Assembly: GCA_942159475.1 (NCBI GenBank)
Contig: OW804094.1
Span: 13,150,132-13,214,131 of the forward strand
DNA: 64,000 nucleotides
Source: Sthenelais limicola
Lineage: Eukaryota > Annelida > Polychaeta > Phyllodocida > Sigalionidae
Direction of reading: 5' to 3'
Numbering within the stretch: the stretch's first letter is position 1; the number at the start of each line of letters is the position of its first letter. Below are positions 1 to 11,802 of the stretch, piece by piece. Both the position numbers and the translations under genes were made by a program. A model generated the notes under the pieces. That model was not told the origin of the DNA. It saw only the letters and a program-made list of their open reading frames with translations, and did no database searches.

Positions 1-59
1 AATCGCTTTTTAAAAAAGTCAATTCCTTAAAGAGAAAATTAAACTTATTTTATCTGCAT

Positions 60-240
60 GAGATTTCAATTGAAGATGTTTTAGAAGTGTATACACCAAG
101 ACGGCGGGCTTCTGAAATAAAGTATTACGTCTTTTTTGAAAAAGAAATGAGTGATAATTTTAGTAAATTTGATCAGATTTGTTTTGTCATAATAGCTGAG
201 AATACAGTTTTAATATGTATATTCCCTAATCTCTTATATA
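60..240. repeat. Family H repeat, downstream of ECHDC1 copy 1
   Basis: Matches 6118-6240 (TAGTAAATTTG...GATTTGTTTTGTC, then GTATATTCCC and ATATAGTGTATCCTAGTCTA). A further copy lies at 27905-28095. Confidence 0.7.
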
Positions 241-274
241 AGATATAGTGTATCCTAGTCTATGAATATTGAAT

Positions 275-1125
275 TCATTTGTGCTTTATTCCTTTAGCTA
301 AAGCTTCCAAATGTCTGGGGGCGCCCCACACAGACCCAAACAGTTCATTCTCCACCTCCAACGTGGACACAAGATCAGTTTGATTAGCATTGAGAACCAT
401 CTTTTTGAGAACATGGACTGTCTCGGCCGGTGGAGTTATCCTCTCGGCTAACCAGGCCATGGCATATTCCTCTGCGTTGGCCTCATCCTCAGTGATACCA
501 TTGGCAAGTTTACAGTCCAATGCTTCAGTAGCTGTGATCACTTTCCCAGAGCAAAGAAGTTCCAAAGCTGTGGGCTGACCAACAACGTCCACAAGGCGGC
601 AAGCACCTCCCCACCCAGGTGCAATGGCCAGTCGACTCTGGACGAAACCAATTTTAGCTTTGGGGGTGAACAGCCTGAAGTCACATGTCAAGGTCAGCTC
701 TGATCCGCCACCTAGCGCCTGTCCTTGAACGAGAGCGACACTGAGCATGGGCAAGTTTCTTAATTTCACCATCACTTGATGCATGAACGCACACATTTTC
801 TTCCCTTTCTCTGGTTCCTTTATACCACTCGTTGAATCGATTGATTTCAAATCTCCACCGGAGCAGAAGGTTTTGTCAGATCCGTACAGTAAAAGGCCTT
901 TCCCTTCTGTCCAGTTCTCCAACTCAGAGGCTATATCTGCCAGGTCACACATCATGGAGCCGCTAATGGCGTTTTTACGTTCTGGGTGATTGATTTTGAT
1001 CTTGGCGATTCCTGACTGGTCATCTTTGGTCAAGTCCACAGAGCCGTACTGATACTTCATGAGTTCGGCTCTGAAATCGTCTGCGGTTCCTCCATAGTTT
1101 CTCCTGGCGAATAGTCCATGCAGAC
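275..1125 (-). CDS. ECHDC1-like terminal exon, copy 1 (duplicate catalytic exon)
   Basis: This exon encodes a whole crotonase-fold domain closely resembling ECHDC1, the cytosolic/mitochondrial ethylmalonyl-CoA decarboxylase that removes side products of acetyl-CoA/propionyl-CoA carboxylase. Visible landmarks are ENWTEGKG, FCSGGDLKSI, the oxyanion-hole segment ALGGGSELTLTCDFR, APGWGGACRL and the C-terminal SVWGAPRHLEAL. The exon opens at an acceptor (TATTTTCAG) at 1126-1127 and reads in frame from there through LHGLFARRNYGG; the first Met inside it is at 1060. It is nearly identical to the copy at 6419-7257 but carries five extra residues after LKSI (a 15-bp indel). No first exon of its own is visible nearby, and its phase matches the first exon at 8056-8098. 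It may therefore be an alternative last exon, a truncated paralogue, or an unexpressed duplicate. The reading frame is intact. Confidence 0.85.
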
Positions 1126-1146
1126 CTGAAAATAATAAACATATGT

Positions 1147-1388
1147 GGGTCAGATCATCAGATAATGTACAATCGGCAGCTCTATAATATTCAGTAAATT
1201 CTGCTAAATTAGGCTGAATAATGATGAATACCGAGTATAACTGAGTATATTTGGTTTTGGGTTGGTTTAATATATCTGTTCTGCTATGTTAAACTGTAAC
1301 CTTACTTTTTAACCTTATTTTTGTCTTAAATGTGTGTTATTTGAGAGGATTTGGGAGGTCGAATTGTAAATTTTCTGAGATCACACCC
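1147..1388 (+). mobile_element. Family A MITE
   Basis: About 235-245 bp, with ends GGGTCAGATNNTCAGAAAAT and the reverse complement, and inner landmarks AGCTCTACACATTTAG and GGGTTATTTGAGAGGATT. This copy begins 22 bp before the acceptor of the ECHDC1 copy 1 exon. Confidence 0.85.
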
Positions 1389-1775
1389 ATATGCCGGTAG
1401 GCATTGTCAATATTGGTGCAGTCGATTAAATCCAAACCTTCATAATCCAGCAACTTGTGGTAGGGAATGCTTTAAATTTAAGGTTTGATATAGTGAAAAG
1501 GATATTATAAAATGATGGAAAAAGAAAAGAATTCTACGCTAGGAGACTAATCTTAATGGTAATCTCAAATTTGAAGAATATGTTGTAAAGTGTATTGATG
1601 TACTACAATGCTTGAATGTAATTGTAATTGAAAAGAGTAGAACGCAGATAGGCCTATAATAAATAAGAACTGAGCTAATTACAGATTGTTAGATCTGCCA
1701 TGCACGCACAAAGAATAAGTCGTATATGTAAAATGTAAATCAAGGGGAATTTGTATAATGTACCGCATGATATAA

Positions 1776-2005
1776 GGGTCAGATCACCTGAAAATGTACA
1801 ATCCCCAGCTCTACATATTTATTAAATTCTACTAAATTCTACTGAAACATGATAAATACCCTGTGTATCTGAGTATATTTGGCATCGAGTTGATTCAAAG
1901 GATGTGTTTGGTTATACTGTGTTTTGAGTCTCATTTTTGTATTAAATTTGGGTTATTTGGGAGGGTTTCTGAATGTGAATTGTGCATTTTTTGGAAATGT
2001 CACCC
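1776..2005 (+). mobile_element. Family A MITE
   Basis: Full-length copy, same landmarks; ends AAATGTCACCC. Confidence 0.8.
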
Positions 2006-2009
2006 ACAT

Positions 2010-3040
2010 CCTATTCTAGATGCTATTTAATTAATTTAGGGCACTCTAGAAGAATTGCAATGCAGACAATCTCAACCCTATGCCTGTATATTTTACGGAA
2101 TAAAAGCCATTATATATAGTGTAGTGAATGTGTTTACATGCCAATCACGAATGGATCTGTTGTTTGTCCACTAACACTGGCTTGGCCGGCGATGCAGTAA
2201 TTGGATGCATGTGCCTCGTGGATCAGGTCCAGAAAGTGGCCTTTCAGATTCCTGCCAAAACCTACTTGGACAATGTTACTATATTCCAAAATTACAGGAT
2301 GAAGTTATCTAGTCATGATATGAACCATAACTTGTGTCAGAATTATTCCGGACTTTCGGGCAATAATCTTCGATTAAAAAAGGAATTAGTATACTTACGT
2401 ATTTTAATCTGAAATTAATTGAGGATGAGGATGACGTTAGTCAGTGGAAGAGCAGATCTCATAATACCTGTTATCATGTTAAACCTACTTGAGTGTTTGT
2501 ACCTCCACAGTATTGTTGACCTTGTACTATAGTTACCTGATACCTTGCTCTACTGCATACTCTGTACTCTTTGTGGGTCAGACCGTCTGACATCAACTGT
2601 TGGACTTGGTTTGTGTGGCGGAATAAAGCCAGAGATACGGAAACGTTTTTCTCGTGTTTTACTTCCCCTTCGCAGAGACTGATATAAGATTCGAACTTGG
2701 TTAGTGAACTAGTATTACTAGGCCAAAATCACTACAACTAGCCATCACTAGATAACATGTTTCTGACAAACATTTGTTGATCTGTAACTTAAGGTACCAG
2801 GTCAAAGCTCACGTCAAAACCTGCAAGGGGAAGTAGAGGTCTTTGCAGAAATTAAATTAAAGGTGTTGAAATAGTTGATTAACGGTGATTGTTATACAAA
2901 GTAATGGTTGTTATAATAGGCAACGCTCGAAATACGTCGTCGAACGACAATCGCGTCTTTTTGTAATTATCCTCTTTAATTATTGTCTGGGCCTGTAAAT
3001 GGAATAAAAAAAAATGAAAATACAATTGATGAAAGTTTGG
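2010..3040. other. Unassigned DNA between ECHDC1 copies
   Basis: Contains an open frame at 2128-2412 with no recognisable domain. This stretch has no counterpart at the other copy, so it looks like an insertion into the duplicated block. Confidence 0.4.
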
Positions 3041-3043
3041 AAT

Positions 3044-3215
3044 GATGAGTGAGTGAGATCAGTTGCCCTAATCAACACATTGAAGGTTATATCAAGGGCG
3101 GGAGAGCTGAGAGGGAGGCAGTTTATGATCTTACCCAGGAAATAGAGATAGAGAAGAAGGGAGAGAGACAGAGAAAAAGAGACAGATAGGCACTTTATGG
3201 TCTTACCCAGCACCA
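3044..3215 (+). repeat. Family J repeat
   Basis: Contains ATATCAAGGGCGGGAGAGCT preceded by GTGAGTGAGA and followed by GGAGGCAGTTTATGATC. Other copies: 7395-7560, 11393-11588 and a reverse tandem pair at 26430-26628. Confidence 0.8.
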
Positions 3216-3454
3216 GAAAAGTTTGGAATGTTTATATGAAATGGGAGTTGCATAGATCCTAGGCAGGTCATTGATTTAGTTATGGATCATAGTTATTTGT
3301 ATGATCTACACTGACTAGAATTGTCAGGTCCTTAGATCATATGCACATAAAACCTTAACTGAAGAACGGCTGCCACAGAGACAGTTGCATAATCAGATGA
3401 TAGTGCAACTCCCTAATCTTCAGCTGGATAATGACAGAATATGTATGTGTGTGA

Positions 3455-3745
3455 TTGAGATGGGGGGCTAGGGATGGGTGGGAGAGACAGAGAGACAGAG
3501 AGAGAGAGAGAGAGGGGGAGAGGGAGACAGAGAGGAGAGACAGGGAGGGAGAGAAAGCCAGGGAGAGAGACAGGGATAGAGGGAGAGAGAAGAGATCGAG
3601 AGAGACAGAGAAAGACAGAGAGTCAGAGAGACAGAGACAGAGTCAGAGTCAGAGAGACCGAGACGGACAGAGGAGAAACAGAGAGAGAGGAAGAGAGAGG
3701 CAGAGACACAGTCAGAGAGACACAGAGAGAGGCAAGAATCAAACC
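3455..3745. repeat. GA-rich microsatellite
   Basis: Imperfect (GA)n/GAGACAGA tract. Its counterpart lies at 7780-7930 in the duplicated block. Confidence 0.95.
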
Positions 3746-4218
3746 TCTGTTTTTGCACGAGATTCATAGTGATTCCCCTTCAGAAATATTAGAGCTATTA
3801 TTTCATTAGCTCTGGAAGTATTTGTCTGATGATAAAATGGTACCAGTATTTTATGTATGATAACTAAAGAGAAATACGATTAATTAATAACTAAATCTTG
3901 TTGGTATACATGTGTCATTTATTCCAGGTAACAGAAACAGAAAAGAGACGTTGACTATCTTGATTTACAGATTTTACACCGAGAATAACAATTGAAATAA
4001 AGAATCAAGGAGCCAAGAAAGAAATTTTATTCCACGATTTGGCCGTGAGCGTACAATATAATCGATACACTTGCCGCTCACAAGGTGTACAATATAAACT
4101 CCCTGTATTTTACAGTGACGTCACTACCGTTCGAGACTATCGGTGAACTATGCGGACAATACAATTTGGTGAAATAAATCAAATAAAGTTGTAATAAGTT
4201 AAGAATCGTGGAATAAAA

Positions 4219-4366
4219 GCAAGAATATCGCAAGAGTATCGCGTATGAGGGGGGCTGTATTCTCCGAGTATGGCCGAAAACAACGAGGCCGTTAGGCCGA
4301 GTTGTTTTTTTCGGCCATACGAGGTGAATACAGCCCCCCTCATACGCAATACTATGGTATTCTTGC
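4219..4366. repeat. Long hairpin, ~66-nt arms
   Basis: Imperfect inverted repeat. Both arms contain GCGTATGAGGGGGGCTGTAT and GTATGGCCGAAAA, separated by about 16 nt that is itself a small hairpin. No coding content. Confidence 0.88.
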
Positions 4367-4699
4367 TATAATTCTGACACAATAGTGAAGCTATTAAACT
4401 GATAGTCCAGTTATATAGCTTATTTCTCAAGTGAAGGTAGCAAATCTGCAAGGGGCAGAATTATCTGAATACTAAAATGTATTTGATATACTGGTATAGC
4501 AGCAACGGCAAGAATGATATGAAAATAAGTGAAAGACACTCGATAAGAACAAAGAGCAACATCTGAAGTGTGTTGTGTTGATCCATCAATACCATAATAT
4601 AACAATGTCATGGTACGTCCCAACCAATACATTGAATGCGTTCAGAAACATTCAGAAAATAGCCTTGAAAAAATGCCAGAATCTTGTATTGAATAATAC

Positions 4700-4757
4700 T
4701 GATTACTATATTATATTATATTATATTATATTATATTATATTATATTATATTATACA
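4700..4757. repeat. (ATATT)n microsatellite
   Basis: About eleven pentanucleotide units. Confidence 0.95.
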
Positions 4758-4843
4758 AAGATTTAGACATTATCCATGCGATATAACACAGCTCAAATGA
4801 GTAAAAATGTAGAATTATACATTATGTCTCTATCATATAGAGT

Positions 4844-5203
4844 GCGTAAGTGTCATGGCGGCGGAGCGTGAATTAATGAAAATTAGTTGCGTAGTTGTAC
4901 CGATGTGTGGACTGGAAGTAAATAATCCCCATAGAGTTAGCATTGGGGCGATAAATAATCACTCTATACATCGCCCCAGTAACAGTTTGATGGTTTTGAA
5001 GGCTATAGTTGAAATCTTTCACCTCTAAAGATCGATATATGTGAGTTAGAAGTCCTAAAACGATATGATCGTTGAAAGAACAGAAATTTAATATTGCGGC
5101 TATGTTGGGGCTATGGGACTTTCGTGCGACATGTCAACATGACGTCATGAAACTGCTACAGTAGCGCGACTTAAGAAATCGCTGTAGTGGACTACTTACG
5201 CGC
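4844..5203 (+). mobile_element. Family F TIR element
   Basis: About 360 bp with short inverted ends GCGTAAGT/ACTTACGC, and an inner hairpin AGCATTGGGGCGATA/ATCGCCCCAGT. Confidence 0.75.
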
Positions 5204-5999
5204 CATATTGTCTCATCATCACATATCATATCAACTCAACAAATCATCATATATGTATACAATCATTTATCCTATGTATGTTCTAGGTTGACTGGCGGTT
5301 AAATTAATTCATTAATACAATCATCTCAATTTTTGTACCTACTGGCCAGATATATTTCAAATATTCAAGCGTCTATCAATTTGCATACAAATAACCTGAA
5401 AAAAGGAGCAAGCCTGGTGTTATTAGTAATATAATCAACAACAAAAAATCAATAAACAATTAATTAAAAAAACACATGATAGTTGCACCACTAATGATGA
5501 ATGGAAACAGACGTACATTATATGTATATGAAACTTGCTTGATTTCAAAACCGTTTATGCTGGATCTAAATAAATGATAACCATAATCTATACAGATGAG
5601 AAATGCAAAGGAAACCCCAAGAAAAGATGATTTAATACTACTGGCGGAAATAAATATACATTTAAATAAATCTAAAAACATATTATGTGCAATGAAATAA
5701 GTCAGCACGATTCAAGTTTTCAGGAAGGAAAATTCTCAGTAGCTCTGAGGCTAGACTGTTGAGCACATCCCTTCCACCTTATTCATTCACTCTATCCTCA
5801 ACAATACTGGTTGAATAGTAACATCAAAGCTTAGTTAACAATGGTCAAAATCTAAATATTTTCTTTTTGTTCTTTTAGTATGTTTCTTTTTGTTTCAACC
5901 CATCTAAAGGTCCTTTGACCAAAATTCTGGAGGATTTTGTCTGGAGGATTTTTTGCTACAGGACTGTTAAAACGTCCTCATATTTGTATTTGGAGGACC

Positions 6000-6240
6000 C
6001 GCCCGAATCCCTTCCTATGGTGACTTCACTTATTATCGCTCACCAGCAGCAGTTTTCTTTTGGTGATTGCACTTCAAATACTTGTATACACATAGAACAA
6101 CAGCAGAATATTGATGAATTAAATCATTTTAGTAAATTTGGTAAGATTTGTTTTGTCGTAATAGCTGAGAATGAAGCTTTGATATGTATATTCCCGAATC
6201 TCCTATAGCCTATAAAATATAGTGTATCCTAGTCTATGAT
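6000..6240. repeat. Family H repeat, downstream of ECHDC1 copy 2
   Basis: Contains GGTGACTTCACTTATTATCG; part of the segmental duplication that includes the terminal exon. An open frame at 5915-6208 lies in it but is repeat-derived. Confidence 0.7.
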
Positions 6241-6418
6241 TTTTAAATTACACAAGACATACTGTAGGGAAGGTGAAGTTTGATTTTAATTTAGTTGAGG
6301 ACACCACGATCTATCCTCAACAATACTGATTGAATGGCAACAATAATATAATCCTTAATCTAGCTTAATCTGAGCATCTCTCATATATAAAATTAATACT
6401 ATTCTCTGAATATTGAAT

Positions 6419-7257
6419 TCATTTGTGCTTTATTCCTTTTTCTAAAGCTTCCAAATGTCTGGGGGCACCCCACACAGACCCAAACAGTTCATTCTCCCTC
6501 TCAAGCATGGACACAAGATCAGCCTGGCTACCATTGAGAACCATCTTCTTGAGAACATGGACAGTCTCAGCCGGTGGAGTTATCCTCTCGGCTAACCAGG
6601 CCATGGCATATTCCTCTGCATTGTCCTCATCCTCAGTGATACCATTGGCAAGTTTACAGTCCAATGCTTCAGTAGCTGTGATCACTTTCCCAGAGCAAAG
6701 AAGTTCCAAAGCTGTGGGCTGACCAACAACATCCACAAGGCGGCAAGCACCTCCCCACCCAGGTGCAATGGCCAGTCGACTCTGGACGAACCCAATTTTA
6801 GCTTTGGGGGTGAACAGCCTAAAGTCACATGTCAAGGTCAGCTCTGATCCGCCACCTAACGCCCGTCCTTGAACGAGAGCGACACTGAGCATGGGCAAGT
6901 TTCTTAATTTCACCATCACTTGATGCATGAATGCACTCATTTTCTTCCCTTTCTCTGGTTCCTTTCCGATTGATTTCAAATCTCCACCGGAGCAGAAGGT
7001 TTTGTCAGATCCGTACAGTAAAAAGCCTTTCCCTTCTGTCCAGTTCTCCAACTCGGAGGCTATATCTGCCAGGTCACACATCATGGAACCGCTAATGGCG
7101 TTTTTACGTTCTGGGTGATTGATTTTGATCTTGGCTACTCCTGACTGGTCATCTTTGGTCAAGTCCACAGAGCCGTACTGATACTTCATGAGTTCGGCTC
7201 TGAAATCACCTGCGGTTCCTCCATAGTTTCTCCTGGCGAATATTAGTTCATGCAGAC
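6419..7257 (-). CDS. ECHDC1: ECHDC1-like (ethylmalonyl-CoA decarboxylase), exon 2 with full catalytic domain
   Basis: Terminal coding exon of an ECHDC1-like gene. ECHDC1 decarboxylates ethylmalonyl-CoA and methylmalonyl-CoA formed by promiscuous carboxylases (family knowledge). The exon starts after an AG acceptor at 7259-7258 and ends at the stop at 6419. Joined to exon 1 (8098-8056) it gives 293 residues, close to the normal family length. Visible motifs: KINHPERKNAISG (first oxyanion-hole strand), ENWTEGKG, FCSGGDLKSI, VALVQGRALGGGSELTLT (second oxyanion-hole loop with the conserved GGGxE), CDFRLFTPKAKIGFV and SVWGAPRHLEAL. Relative to the copy at 275-1125 it lacks five residues after LKSI. 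An AATAAA hexamer lies inside the last codons (6431-6436). It is the more complete of the two copies and probably the functional one. Confidence 0.9.
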
Positions 7258-7764
7258 CTGAAAATAGAATTCTCACTTGATTCTCGATCTGATAAATTAG
7301 GGGGAGGGGTGCCTTTTCCAGGCCTTGAATTGATTATTACCCAAATTCAAGGCTTTTCCAGGCCCCGCGGAGACACAGACTTCAAAACTTTTGAGTAAGT
7401 GAGTGGTTGCTTTACACCCTTATCAACACATTGAAGGTTATATCAAGGGCGGGAGAGCTGAGAGGTTATGATCTTAGAGATAGAGAAGAAGGGAGAGACA
7501 GACAGAAAAAGAGACAGACAGGCATGTTATGGTCATACCCAGGAACGAATCAAACTTTTGCAGAAATATTGAAATAGCCGAAAAATGTTGATTGTGATCA
7601 AATTAATACATGCATATATTAGTAAACGTTAACTGAAGAACGAATGCCACACAGTTAATTGCATAATCAGATGATAGTGCAAATCGCTAATCTTCAGTCT
7701 GATAATCATAAATGACAGAAATAGGCATCGTGTGTTTGGGGGTGTAAGGGGGGTTGGCTAGGGA

Positions 7765-7790
7765 TGGGGGGGGGGGGGAGAGAGAGGGGG

Positions 7791-7864
<74 letters not shown>

Positions 7865-7935
7865 ACAAGAGAGGAGACAAGAGAGAACAGAGAAGAGAAA
7901 AAGACACAGAGGGAGAGAGGCAGAGAGAATATAGT
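7765..7935. repeat. GA-rich microsatellite with G run
   Basis: Poly-G of about 12 followed by nearly pure (GA)n; same relative position upstream of the catalytic exon as in the other copy. Confidence 0.95.
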
Positions 7936-8055
7936 GAGTTAAGTGGCAAACGTAAACGTACGGTACAAAGCTCAAGTCAAGGTCTCCCTCCTCACATCCC
8001 ATCTCACGGATATTTCATTAACTGAGCCCTTGACAGAGTAACAATGACAACTTAC

Positions 8056-8098
8056 ATCTGCCTGTGGTCAAACGGCCCCGAAGCGTTGTCAGAAGCAT
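8056..8098 (-). CDS. ECHDC1: ECHDC1-like, exon 1 (N-terminal leader)
   Basis: A 43-nt coding exon, too short for ORF calling, starting at the ATG at 8098 and ending at a strong donor (AGAT|GTAAGT). It reads MLLTTLRGRLTTGR plus one base, and that base completes a Cys codon with the first two bases of exon 2 (7257). The joined start, MLLTTLRGRLTTGRCLHE, is rich in Arg, Leu and Thr and has no acidic residue before the Glu. This looks like a mitochondrial presequence, as expected at the start of many ECHDC1 proteins. Phase agreement and donor quality are the evidence; transcript support is not available. Confidence 0.72.
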
Positions 8099-8099
8099 G

Positions 8100-9418
8100 C
8101 TGGTGTAGCAGTTGGTGTATACTAAACACGATAAGACTATATCAATGAACTATTATCAACCTTTCTTTAATAGCTCGAGTGTTATTGACAGACCGGCTGT
8201 AAGCGCGAAAATGGTGAACATTTGATGGGATGACACCGATGCAACACGTCCTGTCTCTCAGTACGGTGCTGCGACCTAGTGGCAAGTTCAATAACGAATG
8301 ACTTGCGCCCAGAAAGGCTAGTCTTCAAATTTCTTGTTTGTTTTACACTTTATATATGATTGAGGTCCATGTCGTTCCTTATAAAACAGGACACACCAAT
8401 CTGGACATGTTTGGACCTAGATCTATACTTTTAAAAGTTTTGTTTCAAATTGTTTTGAGTTCTCTAGTGTTTTGTCTGTGATATAAGGTGCTGATTGGGT
8501 ATGACAAAAATATCCTATTTTACTTCAAAATTTCCTTAAAATTTCTTAAATGCCTGAAGTTTGAACGGAGAAAATACCGAAGAATGAATAGGCCAACCGT
8601 AGATAATTCTATTCAGCTTATCGCTTCATTTCATAATTTAGGCCTACATTAGCCTATCTTCTTTGTTTCATTTCCATGTACATTTTTACTTTTTATTCAA
8701 TCCATAGGCCTATCTTAACAATAATTTTTACCAAAATGACAAAATATACCAAAACATGAGAACTTTGAGGAGGTTACTTTTTTTTGTTACATTTTTTACC
8801 AGGACCAGATAGCAGTTAATTAAACCTCAATAGGTTCACACAAAGATCAAGAAATGCTCTATAACTTATAGTTCATAATTAGATGGTATTGTGCCGATAG
8901 AAATGATAACAACAAACTTGACGGTTTGGAAACAGATGGTGGAATAACAGTAAATGTATACATATTGGATCGCAAATGTTGTTCTACTCATTATCTATAT
9001 AGCTAGGCCTATACGGATATCGAAATTATATATCAGTCAATATGTTATCAGTGGTGATGCGGTTCCACAAAACGAATTTTCAGAGCGTGTTAAAAGTTGA
9101 AAATCGGGAAACTGATCATCTTCTTAATTACTAGATGAACTTAACAAAGCTCTTAGTAGTGTAGGCTACCACACCAACACCGAAACATATAAATCACATA
9201 AAAAATAGTTTTCCTTCACTTTTATTCATTGCTATATTTTTTTTTAATCAAATTTGCGCTGACGGTACAAATACATGTTTGTGAATGTTTGACTAGTTTT
9301 TAACGATACTTCACCCTTCCGCCAGGGTCTAACAGTATTTACATGGCAGTGACCCATGTAGAGAGGAGCTTAAATTGCCTCCCCGCTCTGCACTCACAGA
9401 ACCAGCTCAATATATTAT
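8100..9418. other. Upstream region of ECHDC1-like gene
   Basis: About 1.3 kb upstream of exon 1. No TATA box or coding potential recognised; should contain the promoter of the minus-strand gene. Confidence 0.4.
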
Positions 9419-9553
9419 TGGTCAGGTCACCAGAAAATGTACAATCACCAGCTCTACACATTTAGTGAACTCTGCTAAATATGCCTGAAAAATAGTAAAT
9501 ACTAGGTAGGGCCTATATCTGAGTTTATTATACCTTTGGGGGAGTTGATATGA
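9419..9553 (+). mobile_element. Family A MITE, 5' half only
   Basis: Starts GGTCAGGTCACCAGAAAATG and is lost after the TCTGAGT segment, replaced by the hairpin cluster at 9545. Confidence 0.75.
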
Positions 9554-9643
9554 TACGCCCATAGGCTTAAGCACTGAGCGTCATATCAAAGAGAGCGGGT
9601 AATACGGCCGCCGTATTACCCGCTCCCCGCCGTATTACCCGCA
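9545..9643. repeat. Two adjacent hairpins (TTGATATGA and GCGGGTAATACGG)
   Basis: The first pairs TTGATATGA with TCATATCAA (9545-9589). The second is a 15-bp perfect arm pair around CCG (9593-9625). A third copy of the second arm, CCGTATTACCCGC, follows at once. Confidence 0.85.
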
Positions 9644-10473
9644 CCTAATGAACAAAATAGTCCCGATCGAATTTTTTTATATTTCTATTTAAATAATTCC
9701 TTCTGCACAAAAATTACACATGATATTAATCAACCATAGCTAATGGAAAATAAGCCAGTACTTATTTTCTCTTATTTCGTTGACGTTATAATCGATCAAA
9801 GGTGTAGGTAGAAACTAACCACTGCCGAAGGCGCTTGTGAGCACCTGTCAATAACATGATCGTAGATCGGCGTGCTTAGTTACGGTATTGAAGCTATCAC
9901 TGGGAGCGGTCACGAAAAAATCTGATCAAATAAAGGAAATAATCCTAAATCCTTTCATGTTTATCGAAGTCTACCCGTTACCAAAGCATTAGTTGAGTTT
10001 TTAAAAGATGTAAAGCTGTGAAAAGGCAACAAATGGTTCAAAACCGTGAGCGATTTTCCTGCACAGCTTTTTGCGAAGCTTCAGTGACAGACTCGAAGGT
10101 GAAGCTACTCGAGTTGGCGAAAAACGCCGAGTTCAATTACGAAAAGTATAGGAATTTGAATATCAAACTGAACGATATTTATCTTATTAAGTATTTTAAG
10201 TCGTATTCATCTCTCAATAATCGTAATTAACCGAACATTAAGCGAAATAACGATTCAAAATAGAACTACTTTCTGCAGGACTTGTCACAACCCGGCAGGT
10301 GCAGCGCCCATTGATATGTACTGATTCCAAAGACCCGGAACTATAAACAAGATCAGGTGGGAGGGGCAGCGTAAATGCACGTTTTGCCTTCGATTTTCAT
10401 GTAATTCCAACCATTTTCCAGCTAAAATGTCGAAAAATGTATCGTTCCAACCTCTATTAAGGTAATAATAAAT

Positions 10474-10616
10474 GCAAAAGTGCATTCGGGACGATCTGTC
10501 GTCCCATATTTCCCTTGGGCTACGTGATTTTTGGCTCATTCGCTACGCTCATTCACCGAAAATCACTACGCCCTCGGGAAATATGGGACGACAGATCGTC
10601 CCTCATGCGCTTTTGC
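10474..10616. repeat. Long hairpin, ~58-nt arms
   Basis: Arms share GGGACGATCTGTCGTCCCAT, itself palindromic, then ATTTCCC. The 27-nt loop is flanked by GTGATTTT/AAAATCAC. About nine mismatches. Confidence 0.9.
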
Positions 10617-11101
10617 CTATATATTTGATACTGCCTTGACTCAAACAATCTGTTTGCTTATGTTTCAAGAACTGTATTTTGAACCTCATTTTGAAAATTG
10701 GCGGAGGCGAATTTTAAACCTTCGGGCGGCTTCACCCATATTCTAAATAATACCAGATTGGTATAGAATATAACACCAGATATCCTTTGTAATATTTCCT
10801 GATAGCTGCCATATCACTCGGCCTTCTGAATAAATATTGAACAAAAAAAGTCAGAAAACTAAATACTCAGGAAGATGATTAAAAAAAATATAATATCATA
10901 TGGCACAGTGGGAACATCATACAAAATAAATAAATCTAAATAATAAGGTCAGATATGACTTTCATAATAAATTAATGGAGGTAGAATGGAGTCGATGCTT
11001 TTGTCAGCTCCCAGATTCAGGTATCCACCCAGTATATCCGCCTGTGAGCCATGGGCAAGGGCTTCTTTAGTCTCCTCAGCCATCTGGAAAAGCAGTATAA
11101 T

Positions 11102-11234
11102 CAGTCAGGTTCAGAAGGCAGTTTTGGTCACCTAAGTCTCAGGGAGTCATTAACACTTTAGCCTTAGTCTTAGCCTTGCGGTTAAGCTTATCGCTGGATG
11201 TGGTATCGAGGAATGTGGGTGTCTGGACCTGACT
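11102..11234 (+). repeat. Family E repeat
   Basis: 133 bp, ends CAGTCAGGTTCAGAAGGCAG and TGTCTGGACCTGACTG. A close second copy lies at 18461-18590. Confidence 0.75.
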
Positions 11235-11594
11235 GTAATGTGATTAATCGTTTGTTGACTCTTAAATTGGTGTTTTACATCGATGATCAATTTGCAATGT
11301 AATTCATCAATGTTGTGTGTATATATACTATTACCAGGGTGGATCGTGACATGTTTTCACGAATATCATGTTTTATGATGAAGTTTTTATGGTTGAGTGA
11401 GTGAGTGAGTGAGTGAGTGAGATTGGTGGCTTTACGCCCTTATCAACACTTTGAAGTGTTATATCAAGGGCGGGAGAGCTGAGAGGGAGGCAGTTTATGA
11501 TCATACCCAGGAAATAGAGATAGAGAAGAAGGGAGAGAGAGACAGAGAAAAGAGACAGAAAGGCCCTTTAAGGTCTTACCCAGGACCAGTTTTT

Positions 11595-11802
11595 ATGGTT
11601 GATCTATGAAAACTAAATGCATGATGGGAAAGATAGGGGACTTGTGTTATTGAAACATCTAAAACACATGGATATTCGAGCATTAATAATTAAATAGTCC
11701 ATTCTGAACATGGCATGCTTTCTGTAGATTTTACACCATACCATTAGTCCCACAATTCCATGCGAAGCAAGATTCAAAATGGCGGCTATGCAAATCCCCT
11801 AT
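11595..11802 (-). mobile_element. Family D repeat
   Basis: One end carries ATTTGCATAGCCGCCATTTT (reverse here), the other TTTTCATAGATC. Unit about 210-260 bp. Confidence 0.75.

Noticed and set aside
2128..2412. 94-codon open frame on the plus strand
   Set aside because: No recognisable domain, no splice or start context, and it lies in DNA inserted between duplicated blocks.
3455..3809. Open frames of about 100 codons rich in Arg/Glu on both strands
   Set aside because: Translation of a GA microsatellite; no start context or domain.
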